Source: SSF53 sp036170535 (GTDB taxonomy: Bacteria > Spirochaetota > Leptospiria > Leptospirales > Leptonemataceae). From it: DNA of 64,000 bases. The notes under the pieces are model-generated. The model had not been told where the DNA came from, did no database searches, and saw only the letters and a program-made list of their open reading frames with translations. Made by a program: the position numbers and the translations under genes. Within the stretch, counting starts at the first letter, position 1; each line of letters starts with the position of its first letter. Positions 33,117-41,935 of this stretch are shown here, piece by piece. The stretch lies in the NCBI GenBank assembly GCA_036170535.1, contig JAVHPJ010000239.1, positions 1-64,000 of the forward strand, written 5' to 3'.

Positions 33117-35105
33117 ATGTTGATACAAAATCGCGACGAACTGATCTATCTGCTCACCGAAGCCGCCGAGGTTGAACACAGTCTCATGTGCACCTACCTG
33201 TACGCGCGCTGGAGCTTGAAAGATCGCAGCGAAGAAGGCTTGAGCGCGGACGAACTGGCCCGGGTCGACCGGTGGCGTAGCGCCATCAGCGCAATTGCGC
33301 TCGATGAGATGACGCACCTCACGCTTGTGAATAATCTGCTCCTCGCAATTGGCGCTGCGCCGCACTTTCACCGGCCCAACTTTCCGATCGCCCCGGGCTA
33401 TTTTCCCGCGCAGCTTTCGATCCGGCTTGCGCCCTTTGATGCGGCGACGCTCGATCACTTCGTTTTTGTGGAACGCCCGGAAAATTCCCTCGATACGGAC
33501 TCGGCGCCCTATGCGCCGCAGGTGATTTACCAACGCTCCCTGGACGCTCCGCAGCTCATGCCTCAGGCGCAGGACTACGCAACGGTCGGCGAGTTGTATC
33601 GCAGCATTCGTTCCGGCCTGGCCCAACTCGCCGATCGACTGGGCGAACGCGACCTTTTCTGCGGATCAGCGCGCGCCCAGCTGGGCCCGGATCTCGCGCC
33701 CCTGCCCGGCAATCGTCTGATTACGGACCTGGCCTCGGCTTATGCCGCTCTGGACACGATTGTTGCGCAGGGCGAGGGTTCGAGCGACGATACCGAGCAT
33801 TCACACTACCGACGTTTCCTTTCGATTCGCGATGAGTTTCGCGAAATGCAGGCGGGACGCGTCGACTTTCAACCGACGCGTCCGGTTGCGCGCAATCCCG
33901 TAATGCGTCAGCCGCCCGAACCGGACGGCAAGGTGCATTTGAAAAAACCCGAAACGCGGCCGCTGCTGGACCTTGGCAACGCCGCTTATGCGCTCATGCT
34001 GCGTTGCCTCGATCGCGCGTACGGGGAACGCGAAGACGGCGCCGCGGAAAAGCGCATCCTGGTCCAGGCGAGTTTCGAGCTCATGCAAATTATGCGGATG
34101 GCCGGCGAGCAACTGACAATGCTGCCAGCTAACGATGATTTCCCCGGCGTAAATGCCGGTCTCACGTTCACCATGTCGCGGACGCGAAACGATTTTGGCG
34201 GTCAAGCGGCGGCCTGGTTGTACTTCGAAGAACGGGTGCGCGCGCTGCTGGACGCCGCCCTGCAAATCTCCTTCCCGCGCGCGGAGGTTGGTTCTGCGTT
34301 GTTGGATCGATTGCGCGGATTGGCGGAAAAATTCAAACAAGCTCGGACCTCCCAGGGCGCCGCGCCTGCGGTTCAAACCGTTCGCACCGGCTCGCCCGTC
34401 GCCGCGTCGCCGCCGGTTGCGCCGGCGAACCCAGGCGGCATGCCGCCAGCTGAGGTTGAAATTGCAAAAGGCGCCGCCATTACAGTGCGTTTTGAAACCA
34501 AACGCTGCATTCACGCGCGGCACTGCGTGTTGGGCGAACCGACCGTGTACCGCGCCAATACGCCCGGCGAATGGATCTTTCCGGATACAGTCAGCGCGGA
34601 GCGCGTTGCGTTTACTGCGCGCTCCTGTCCGTCTGGCGCCATCACCTACGAACGCCATGACGGCGGCGCAAACGAAGCCGCGCCGCCTGTAAATACGGCG
34701 CGGATTCGCGAAAACGGACCGCTGGCATTTAACGCGGAGCTGAAGATTGCGGGAAGCGGCGGCGCCCTGCGCGCGCTACGCGCAACGCTCTGTCGCTGCG
34801 GCGCGTCAAAAAACAAACCGTTCTGCGATGGAACGCACAACGAGATCGCCTTTGTCGCGAGCGGCGAGCCGGTCACAATCGCCTCGGAACCGCTGTCAGT
34901 GCGCGGCGGCGAGCTCGCAGTGGAGCCGCTCCCCGACGGCCCCCTGGCGGTCAGCGGGCCGCTTGAAATTTGCGCCGGAACCGGGCGCACAGTCTTGCGC
35001 ACTGAGTCCGCGCGCTTGTGCCGCTGCGGCGGTTCAAATAACAAGCCTTTTTGCGATGGTTCGCACGTACGCATCGGCTTCCGGACGTCGGGCGTCGGCG
35101 CATAA
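33117..35105 (+). CDS. Ferritin-like / Fer4_19 / double CDGSH iron-sulfur fusion protein
   Basis: 662 residues. N-terminal ~370 residues: ferritin-like domain of the VioB/iminophenylpyruvate dimer synthase type, with AAEVEHSLMCTYLYAR and ALDEMTHLTLVNNLLL giving the E-x-x-H iron ligands, then HFHRPNFP. An Ala/Pro-rich linker (~405-445) joins a single-cluster Fer4_19-like domain (~455-520; KRCIHARHCVLGEP, SCPSGAITYERH). Two CDGSH domains follow, with LCRCGASKNKPFCDGTH (~558-574) and LCRCGGSNNKPFCDGSH (~632-648), each with the 3Cys-1His [2Fe-2S] set. All three parts bind iron, so a redox or iron/sulfur-handling role is likely; reaction unknown. No signal peptide. A strong terminator overlaps the end. 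Confidence 0.88.
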   Translation: MLIQNRDELIYLLTEAAEVEHSLMCTYLYARWSLKDRSEEGLSADELARVDRWRSAISAIALDEMTHLTLVNNLLLAIGAAPHFHRPNFPIAPGYFPAQLSIRLAPFDAATLDHFVFVERPENSLDTDSAPYAPQVIYQRSLDAPQLMPQAQDYATVGELYRSIRSGLAQLADRLGERDLFCGSARAQLGPDLAPLPGNRLITDLASAYAALDTIVAQGEGSSDDTEHSHYRRFLSIRDEFREMQAGRVDFQPTRPVARNPVMRQPPEPDGKVHLKKPETRPLLDLGNAAYALMLRCLDRAYGEREDGAAEKRILVQASFELMQIMRMAGEQLTMLPANDDFPGVNAGLTFTMSRTRNDFGGQAAAWLYFEERVRALLDAALQISFPRAEVGSALLDRLRGLAEKFKQARTSQGAAPAVQTVRTGSPVAASPPVAPANPGGMPPAEVEIAKGAAITVRFETKRCIHARHCVLGEPTVYRANTPGEWIFPDTVSAERVAFTARSCPSGAITYERHDGGANEAAPPVNTARIRENGPLAFNAELKIAGSGGALRALRATLCRCGASKNKPFCDGTHNEIAFVASGEPVTIASEPLSVRGGELAVEPLPDGPLAVSGPLEICAGTGRTVLRTESARLCRCGGSNNKPFCDGSHVRIGFRTSGVGA

Positions 35106-35106
35106 A

Positions 35107-35137
35107 AAAACCCCGGCGCTTTTCCCGCCGGGGTTTT
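35107..35137. terminator. Bidirectional rho-independent terminator
   Basis: AAAACCCCGGCG (35107-35118) and CGCCGGGGTTTT (35126-35137) form a 12-bp stem with A and T tracts on either side. It serves the fusion gene (plus) and the acyl-CoA ligase gene (minus). Confidence 0.9.
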
Positions 35138-35205
35138 GCAGGCGAATACTCGCCGCAGACTCTTCCTGTTTTTTTCTACGCTTTGAGCCGGTCCTGCGAC
35201 GGCTC

Positions 35206-37092
35206 TTATTCGTACATCGATTTAATCAGGTCGCTGTATTTGTCAGTGATCACGTGACGCTTCAGTTTGAAGATGTTCGTCAGCTCGTCGTTCACCTCGA
35301 ACATTTTGGGCAACAGGCGGCAATCGACGACGCGTTCGAAAGCCTTAAAGCCGGTGGCGCCGCTGACGAGGGTTTTTACTTCCTCGCGCATCATCGCCAG
35401 GGCGTCCGCGCTTTTCGAAATCTCTTCGATGGATGCGCCGTAGTCTTTCATTGCGTCCGGGTTGGGCACAATCAGCACTGTCAGGTACTTCTGATCCTGT
35501 CCGGCCACCATGCACTGTTCAATCAACGGAGATTCGAGCAGTTTGTTTTCGATTGGAACCGGCTCCACGTTTTCGCCGCCGAGCAGAACGATGGTTTCTT
35601 TGGAACGGCCCACGATCTTGAGCGTATTGTTGAAGCTCATGATCCCGAGGTCGCCGGTGTTCATCCACCCGTCTTTGAGCACTTTGTCCGTGGCTTCCGG
35701 GTTCTTGTAGTAGCCCTTCATCACCTGCGGTCCGCGCGCGTGGATTTCGCCTTTGCGTCCGCGGCCGTTGGGTCCTGGATAGAACACTTCGCCATTTGAG
35801 ATGTCGATCAGACGAATCTCCGTGTCGGGATAGATCGGTCCTACCGAGCCGATGACCAGACGGTCGAAGGTGCGCACGGCGAGCACCGGGCAGGTTTCCG
35901 TCATGCCGTAGCCTTCCAGAACGGGAATGCCGATGTCGTTGAAGAATTCATCCACATGCAAGGGCAACGCGCCGCCGCCGGAGACCGAACCGCGCAGCTT
36001 TCCGCCCGTCGCCGCGCGGATTTTTTTCAGCACGATCAGGTCGAGCAGGAGAAACGGCAAGAGAAAGAACGACGCGCGCACCAGAAGCAGAATGCCTACA
36101 AAGAGCGAAACGATCGGGTTGCGGTTCGTAAGGTCCAGTTTGCGTCCGGAAACAAAGCGCGTAGCGCCTTTCACCATGCGTGCGCAAAAATACGCAGCGT
36201 TGAACAGAGCGCGCGGAACGGCCGGGCCGTCCTGAACTTTCTTCTTGATGCCCTGATAGATGTTTTCCCAGAGACGCGGAGCGGACGCCATAAACGTCGG
36301 CTTTACGATCGCCAGGTCTTCGCGCATGGTGCGAATGTTGGTGTAGTAGGTGGGCGCGCCGCGACCAACCGCCAGCATCTCGAACACGCGTTCGAAGATG
36401 TGCCATACCGGCAGAATCGAAATGATGCGATCGCTCGGATTGACATCAATCGGGATGTTGCGCACCTGCGAGACCATGCTCTTGTGCATGAGCATTACGC
36501 CTTTGGGCGTGCCCGTCGTGCCGGAGGTGTAAATCAGAGTGAACAGATCGTCCGGCTTGATTTGCGCCACGCGTTCTTCCACGCGACGATCGCCGCCGGC
36601 GCGTTTTTTGAGGCCTTGCTCAATCAGGTCGGACATGTGCAGCACGTCGCCGCCGGGACGCGATTCCGGGTCCATCATGATGATGTGCTTTATGTTCGGC
36701 AGTGAGGACTTCAACTTCAGAATTTTGTCGAGCATCGCCTTGTGTTCGACGAATACGACTTTTGCGCCCGAGTGCGGAATGATGTGATTAATATCCTGGT
36801 CGGTTACGTCCGTGCCGCGCGGCACATCCGCGGCGCCGGTGGACAGGATGCCGCAGTCGGCCAGAATCCACTCCTGACGATTGTCCGCCAGCAGCGCTAC
36901 GTGCTCGCGCGCTTCCACGCCGAGGTCGATCAGGGCGGTAGCAAGACCGCAGCCCTTTTCATAAAGTTCTTTAAACGAAAGCGGCTGATAGACCTTGTTT
37001 TTGTCGCGCGTCAAAAACGCAGGTAAATCGCCGAACTTCTCTGCGGATTCGCGATAAAGCTCCGCCAGATTCTGCGCCTTAATACTGCTCAC
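35206..37092 (-). CDS. Long-chain fatty acid--CoA ligase / AMP-dependent synthetase
   Basis: 628 residues from GTG 37092, preceded by GGAGG at 6 nt; the open frame to 37179 adds a basic stretch not typical of the family. Adenylation motifs: FTLIYTSGTTGTPKGVML (P-loop), EGYGMTETCPVLAVR (A5), MNTGDLGIM (A7) and the A8-region IVGRSKETIVLLGGENVEP. Activates fatty acids to acyl-AMP and then acyl-CoA, for degradation or phospholipid synthesis; Leptospiraceae live on long-chain fatty acids, which fits. A segment (~330-370, hydrophobic with FLLPFLLLDLIVL) suggests membrane association, as in long bacterial FACL homologues. No partner gene adjacent. Confidence 0.92.
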   Translation of the reverse strand: MSSIKAQNLAELYRESAEKFGDLPAFLTRDKNKVYQPLSFKELYEKGCGLATALIDLGVEAREHVALLADNRQEWILADCGILSTGAADVPRGTDVTDQDINHIIPHSGAKVVFVEHKAMLDKILKLKSSLPNIKHIIMMDPESRPGGDVLHMSDLIEQGLKKRAGGDRRVEERVAQIKPDDLFTLIYTSGTTGTPKGVMLMHKSMVSQVRNIPIDVNPSDRIISILPVWHIFERVFEMLAVGRGAPTYYTNIRTMREDLAIVKPTFMASAPRLWENIYQGIKKKVQDGPAVPRALFNAAYFCARMVKGATRFVSGRKLDLTNRNPIVSLFVGILLLVRASFFLLPFLLLDLIVLKKIRAATGGKLRGSVSGGGALPLHVDEFFNDIGIPVLEGYGMTETCPVLAVRTFDRLVIGSVGPIYPDTEIRLIDISNGEVFYPGPNGRGRKGEIHARGPQVMKGYYKNPEATDKVLKDGWMNTGDLGIMSFNNTLKIVGRSKETIVLLGGENVEPVPIENKLLESPLIEQCMVAGQDQKYLTVLIVPNPDAMKDYGASIEEISKSADALAMMREEVKTLVSGATGFKAFERVVDCRLLPKMFEVNDELTNIFKLKRHVITDKYSDLIKSMYE

Positions 37093-37338
37093 CGGTAACC
37101 TCCGAAAACGTGGAAAAATACGTCGATTGCGCCGCTTTCGCAGCGTGACGTCAGATTCGGAAGAAACAAACTGAGGCAAGTCGGCCTGTCAACATTTTAT
37201 GACATTCGCCGCATGAATCACGTGCGAAAGATCTTGTGGCGCCGCGCAATTTCCTGGCGCACAGCGTGAAACGACGCCTCGAAGCACTTGCACAATAAAC
37301 GGATGACGCCCCGCTTCAAGCGTACTTCTCAGTAATTA

Positions 37339-38160
37339 ATGGCATCCTCCTTCCATGATCGCTTTGTTGCGCGCCGCGCGAGCCTGGGTTCGCTCCTGTG
37401 CGTGGGCCTGGACCCTGATCCGGAAAAAATTCCCGAAGGCTATGACGGCGGCGACATAATCAACACGGTGCTCTTGTTCCTGGGCGACGTGGTGCAGGCG
37501 ACTGCGCCCTACGCAGTCGCGTATAAACCCAACCTCGCTTTTTTTGAGCGGCTCGGCTCCCAGGGGATGATTTTGTTCGAAACACTGATTAAAGTCATTC
37601 GTAGAATCGCGCCGGGCGCGCTGATCATCGCCGACGCTAAACGTGGGGATGTGGGTTCGACGGCCGCTTTTTATGCAAAAGCGTTTTTCGAAACCTACGA
37701 GTGCGACGCGGTCACCCTGAACCCTTATATGGGTCTCGACGCGCTTGCGCCCTTTGCCGCGTACGCCGACCGCGCCTCGATCGTGCTCTGTCATACTTCC
37801 AATAGCGGCGCCCTGGATTTCCAGGAGACGGGCGATCCGCCGCTCTACCTGCGCGTGGCCGAGGCCATTGAAGCGGAAAATGCGAAGACCGGCAACTACT
37901 GGATGGTCGTTGGCGCGACGCGTGCGGCCGATTCGATCCGCCGGATCCGCGCGGCGGCTCCGACTACGCCCTTCTTGATCCCGGGTATTGGCGCCCAGGG
38001 CGGAGATCTGGAGGCCACGCTGGCCGCCGCCGGACCCAATTGCCTGATTAATGTCAGCCGGGCCCTGTTGTACGGCGCCGAGCACCGCGAGGCCGCCGTC
38101 CAGATCGCGGCCGAAGGCGCGCGCCGCCTGGTCGAGTCGATGCAACCGTTTCTCAAATAG
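37339..38160 (+). CDS. pyrF: Orotidine 5'-phosphate decarboxylase (type 2)
   Basis: 273 residues. LLCVGLDPDPEKIP at the N-terminus, VAYKPNLAFFERLG, the catalytic LIIADAKRGDVGSTAAFYA (Asp-Lys-x-x-Asp), CHTSNSGALDFQE, FLIPGIGAQGG phosphate loop. Length and motifs fit the longer type 2 enzymes. It makes UMP from OMP, the last step of de novo pyrimidine synthesis. pyrC and a PyrK-like gene lie 10 kb away. Isolated between an intergenic stretch (37093-37338, no gene seen) and the sdh operon. Confidence 0.95.
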   Translation: MASSFHDRFVARRASLGSLLCVGLDPDPEKIPEGYDGGDIINTVLLFLGDVVQATAPYAVAYKPNLAFFERLGSQGMILFETLIKVIRRIAPGALIIADAKRGDVGSTAAFYAKAFFETYECDAVTLNPYMGLDALAPFAAYADRASIVLCHTSNSGALDFQETGDPPLYLRVAEAIEAENAKTGNYWMVVGATRAADSIRRIRAAAPTTPFLIPGIGAQGGDLEATLAAAGPNCLINVSRALLYGAEHREAAVQIAAEGARRLVESMQPFLK

Positions 38161-38349
38161 GCGCCCGCAGCCCCCGGTCTCTGCAGTCCCCGGTCGCAGC
38201 CCCTTCGAACCCGAACCTTTCGCCGTTTTTTCCTTGTCCTGCCAGGGCCGGCGCGCGCTTGTGCAGGGGTAGTTTTTCGAATCCCTATCGTACGACGGAA
38301 CAGCGCCGGTTCGCCGCGCGCTCCGCTTCCGCCCTGGAGATAAGCCCAA

Positions 38350-39033
38350 ATGATTCTGGTAAAGAAACTGTTCGGTTCTTCCATCGGCAAGAAGGCGCTG
38401 ATGGCGGTCACCGGCGGGGGACTCATTCTGTTTTTGATCGCTCACCTGTCGGGCAACCTGCTGATGTTCGCCGGACCCGACGCAATGAATTCCTATGCGG
38501 AATTTCTGAAGAGCAAACCCGCCTTGCTGTGGACGGCGCGCCTGGGCTTGCTGGGGATCTTTGTCATTCACCTCTTGCTCGGCGTCTCGCTGACTATCGC
38601 CAATCGACGCGCGCGCGGCGGAGCCTATGCATATGAGAACACTGTCCAGGCCTCGCTGGCTTCGCGCAGCATGATTCTGACCGGCCTCGTCATCTTCTTC
38701 TATCTGGCGTATCACCTGTTGCACTTCACGCTCGGCGGTGTGCACGGCGAATATTTCCATCTGAAAGACAACCTTGGACGACACGATGTTTATTCCATGG
38801 TTGTGCTGAGCTTTCAGCAGCCGCTCATCTCAGTCGTTTACATTCTTGCAATGTTCTTTATGGCGGTGCATCTGAGTCATGGTTTGCCCAGTTTGTTTCA
38901 ATCTCTGGGCGCAAACAGCCCGCGATTTGAAAACGGCTTTAAACGCGCCGGCATTTCCGTCGCCGTGCTCTTGTTCCTGGGCTTTTCCTCAATCCCCGCT
39001 GCGATTCTGGCGGGTCTGGTAAAATTGCCTTGA
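38350..39033 (+). CDS. sdhC: Succinate dehydrogenase / fumarate reductase cytochrome b subunit
   Basis: 227 residues with five membrane helices, the single-subunit b558 type that replaces SdhC+SdhD. His residues that could bind two hemes lie in HLSGNLLMF, FVIHLLLGVS, AYHLLHFTLGG and MAVHLSHGLPSLFQSLG. GGAG precedes the ATG. First gene of sdhCAB; carries electrons between the FeS subunit and quinone. Confidence 0.93.
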   Translation: MILVKKLFGSSIGKKALMAVTGGGLILFLIAHLSGNLLMFAGPDAMNSYAEFLKSKPALLWTARLGLLGIFVIHLLLGVSLTIANRRARGGAYAYENTVQASLASRSMILTGLVIFFYLAYHLLHFTLGGVHGEYFHLKDNLGRHDVYSMVVLSFQQPLISVVYILAMFFMAVHLSHGLPSLFQSLGANSPRFENGFKRAGISVAVLLFLGFSSIPAAILAGLVKLP

Positions 39034-39107
39034 TGACGCTGCCAGTGCAGGTCTTATTCTAAGTACTCTCGTTGATAAAGAGCAGAATCGGTTAAAGAGG
39101 AATTTCA

Positions 39108-41024
39108 ATGGCGCTCGATTCAAACATCCCATCCGGCCCGATCGGCGAAAAATGGAGCAAACACAAGTTTGATCTGAAGCTCGTCAATCCCGCCAACAAA
39201 CGCAAATACGACATTATCGTTGTTGGCACCGGTCTCGCCGGCGCATCGGCGGCCGCCAGTCTCGCGGAACTGGGCTACAATGTGAAGTCCTTCTGTTTTC
39301 AGGACAGCCCGCGGCGCGCGCACAGCATCGCAGCCCAGGGCGGCATTAACGCGGCCAAGAATTACCAGAACGACGGCGACAGCGTGTATCGTTTGTTTTA
39401 CGATACGGTGAAAGGCGGCGACTATCGCGCCCGGGAAGCGAACGTGCACCGGCTCGCAGAAGTCAGCGTGAAGATCATTGATCAGTGCGTGGCTCAAGGC
39501 GTGCCCTTCGCCCGCGACTACGGCGGACTGCTGGCCAATCGGTCTTTCGGCGGCGCGCAGGTTTCGCGCACATTCTACGCGCGCGGACAAACCGGTCAGC
39601 AATTGCTGCTCGGCGCATACCAGGCCCTCGAGCGTCAGATCGGACTGGGGCGCGTACAGATGTTCCCGCGCACGGAAATGCTCGAGCTGGTCGTCAAGGA
39701 CGGCAAGGCGCGCGGCATTGTTGTGCGCGACATGGTCACGGGCAAAATCAGTTCGCACAGCGGCCACGCGGTGGTGCTGGCGACCGGCGGTTACGGTACG
39801 GCTTACTTTCTGTCTACCAACGCCAAGGGCTGCAATGTTACCGCCACGTGGCGCGCGCACAAAAAAGGCGCTTATTTCGCCAATCCCTGCTACACGCAAA
39901 TCCATCCGACCTGCATTCCGGTGAGCGGCGATTACCAGTCGAAGCTCACGCTCATGTCCGAGTCGCTGCGCAATGACGGTCGCGTCTGGGTTCCGCAGCA
40001 GAAAGGCGACACGCGTTTGCCGGGTCAGATTCCGGAAAGCGAACGCGACTACTACCTGGAACGCAAATATCCGAGTTTTGGCAATCTGGTGCCGCGCGAC
40101 ATCGCTTCGCGCGCAGCGAAAAGCGTCTGCGATGAGGGTCGCGGCGTGGGGCCGGGCGGACTGGGCGTGTATCTGGATTTTGCGGATGCGATCAAGCGTC
40201 TCGGGCGCCGCGCAATTGAAGAGCGCTACGGCAACCTCTTCCAGATGTACGAGCGTATCACCGGCGAAGATCCTTACGAGACGCCCATGCGCATCTATCC
40301 GGCCGTGCACTACACGATGGGCGGACTGTGGGTCGACTACAACCTGATGTCGAACATTCCCGGATTGTATGTGATCGGCGAGGCGAACTTTTCCGACCAC
40401 GGCGCCAATCGCCTGGGCGCAAGCGCGCTCATGCAGGGCCTGGCGGACGGCTACTTTATCCTGCCCTACACGATCGGCGACTATCTGGCGAAAATCGGCT
40501 GGGCGGACGTTTTGAAAACCGACGACGCGGCCTTTAAAGAGGCGGAACAGCAAACGAGCGAGCGGGTAAACAAGCTGCTTTCGATCAACGGCAATCGGAG
40601 CGCGGACTCCTTTCATCGCGAGCTGGGTTCAGTCATGTGGGACAAGTGCGGCATGGCGCGCACCCGGGAAGGCCTGACCTGGGCGATTAATCGTATTCGG
40701 GAACTCCGCGACGAGTTCTGGAAAAACTTGAAGGTGCCTGGCGTCGGCGAAGAATTGAACAAAGAGCTGGAAAAGGCCGGCCGCGTGGCCGATTTCATGG
40801 AATTCTGCGAGCTGATGTGCATCGACGCGCTGCATCGCGAAGAGTCCTGCGGCGGTCACTTCCGCGAAGAGCATCAGACTCCGGAAGGCGAAGCCCTGCG
40901 CAATGACGACAAGTTTGCGTATGTGGCGGCCTGGGAATTTACCGGCGTGGGTCAGCAGCCCAAACTGAATAAGGAACAACTCGAATTCGAAAACGTGAAA
41001 CTCACGCAACGGAGTTATAAATAA
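39108..41024 (+). CDS. sdhA: Succinate dehydrogenase flavoprotein subunit
   Basis: 638 residues. FAD-binding KYDIIVVGTGLAGASAAASL, the covalent-FAD His region RRAHSIAAQGGINAA, HAVVLATGGYGTAYF, active-site YTQIHPTCIP and the Arg/His-rich YETPMRIYPAVHYTMGGLWV. Length and motifs match the Bacteroidetes/spirochaete-type SdhA. AGAGG precedes the ATG. Its TAA overlaps the ATG of sdhB (TAATG). Oxidises succinate to fumarate at the inner face of the membrane in the TCA cycle. Confidence 0.97.
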   Translation: MALDSNIPSGPIGEKWSKHKFDLKLVNPANKRKYDIIVVGTGLAGASAAASLAELGYNVKSFCFQDSPRRAHSIAAQGGINAAKNYQNDGDSVYRLFYDTVKGGDYRAREANVHRLAEVSVKIIDQCVAQGVPFARDYGGLLANRSFGGAQVSRTFYARGQTGQQLLLGAYQALERQIGLGRVQMFPRTEMLELVVKDGKARGIVVRDMVTGKISSHSGHAVVLATGGYGTAYFLSTNAKGCNVTATWRAHKKGAYFANPCYTQIHPTCIPVSGDYQSKLTLMSESLRNDGRVWVPQQKGDTRLPGQIPESERDYYLERKYPSFGNLVPRDIASRAAKSVCDEGRGVGPGGLGVYLDFADAIKRLGRRAIEERYGNLFQMYERITGEDPYETPMRIYPAVHYTMGGLWVDYNLMSNIPGLYVIGEANFSDHGANRLGASALMQGLADGYFILPYTIGDYLAKIGWADVLKTDDAAFKEAEQQTSERVNKLLSINGNRSADSFHRELGSVMWDKCGMARTREGLTWAINRIRELRDEFWKNLKVPGVGEELNKELEKAGRVADFMEFCELMCIDALHREESCGGHFREEHQTPEGEALRNDDKFAYVAAWEFTGVGQQPKLNKEQLEFENVKLTQRSYK

Positions 41025-41806
41025 TGAAACTGACTCTGAAAGTCTGGCGCCAGAACGGGGCCAACGTAAAAGGCCGTCTGGTGACCTATCCTATGGACAA
41101 TGTCAGCGAAGACATGTCCTTTCTCGAAATGCTGGACGTGCTCAACGAACAACTGATAGCGCGCGGCGAAGATCCGGTTGCGTTTGATCACGACTGTCGC
41201 GAAGGCATTTGCGGCATGTGCGGCATGATGATTAACGGCGTGGCGCACGGGCCGGAACGCGGCACGACCACGTGTCAGTTGCACATGCGCAAGTTCAAAG
41301 ACGGCGACACCGTGGTCATCGAACCCTGGCGCGCGCGCGCGTTTCCCGTCTTAAAAGACCTCGTGGTCGATCGCACGGCCTTTGATCGGATTGTCGCAAA
41401 AGGCGGCTTCATATCGATCAATACCGGCAACGCGCCGGACGCCAACGAGATCCCGATCGGCAAAGACGTTGCGGATCTCGCGATGGACGCGGCCCAATGC
41501 ATTGGCTGCGGCGCCTGCGTGGCTTCGTGCAAAAACGCATCCGCCATGCTGTTCGTCTCCGCGAAGGTTTCGCATCTGGGTCTTTTGCCCCAGGGCAAGG
41601 TCGAAAGCGGCAAGCGCGTCCAGGCGATGGTTGCGCAGATGGATCAGGAAGGTTTTGGCAATTGCACCAACCAGTTTGAGTGCGAGGCCGCCTGTCCCAA
41701 GGAAATCAGCGTGCGTTTTATCGCGCAGATGAACCGCGAGTATCTGAAAAAAGGCATCGCAAACCCGATCGAGCTGGCTTCCGCCTCGAAGGGCGGCTTC
41801 GGTTGA
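41024..41806 (+). CDS. sdhB: Succinate dehydrogenase iron-sulfur subunit
   Basis: 260 residues. [2Fe-2S] ligands in DCREGICGMCGMMING and a later TTCQLH; [4Fe-4S] in CIGCGACVASCKNAS; [3Fe-4S] in CTNQFECEAACPKEIS, where the last Cys sits in the CP motif. It links the flavin to heme/quinone. Start codon overlaps the sdhA stop. A strong terminator follows at 41858. Confidence 0.97.
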   Translation: MKLTLKVWRQNGANVKGRLVTYPMDNVSEDMSFLEMLDVLNEQLIARGEDPVAFDHDCREGICGMCGMMINGVAHGPERGTTTCQLHMRKFKDGDTVVIEPWRARAFPVLKDLVVDRTAFDRIVAKGGFISINTGNAPDANEIPIGKDVADLAMDAAQCIGCGACVASCKNASAMLFVSAKVSHLGLLPQGKVESGKRVQAMVAQMDQEGFGNCTNQFECEAACPKEISVRFIAQMNREYLKKGIANPIELASASKGGFG

Positions 41807-41857
41807 TGGTTCACTGAGCGCAGAACAACGCCTTCGCGCGCGAAAGTCCGTGCGTCG

Positions 41858-41892
41858 AAAAGCCCGCCGCAAAAATCGGCGGGCTTTTTTTT
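41858..41892 (+). terminator. Rho-independent terminator of sdhCAB
   Basis: AAAAGCCCGCCG (41858-41869) pairs with CGGCGGGCTTTT (41877-41888), then T run to 41892. It ends the sdh operon 51 bp after the sdhB stop. Confidence 0.93.
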
Positions 41893-41935
41893 ACACAAGT
41901 TTCGCCGATTCGTATGATCCCAGGGGTACATAAAC

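Noticed and set aside
37336..38784. 482-codon open frame opposite pyrF and sdhC
   Set aside because: It is antisense to two clear genes, lacks family features and arises from GC-rich codon bias.
39120..40616. 498-codon open frame opposite sdhA
   Set aside because: Antisense shadow of sdhA; no recognisable domain.
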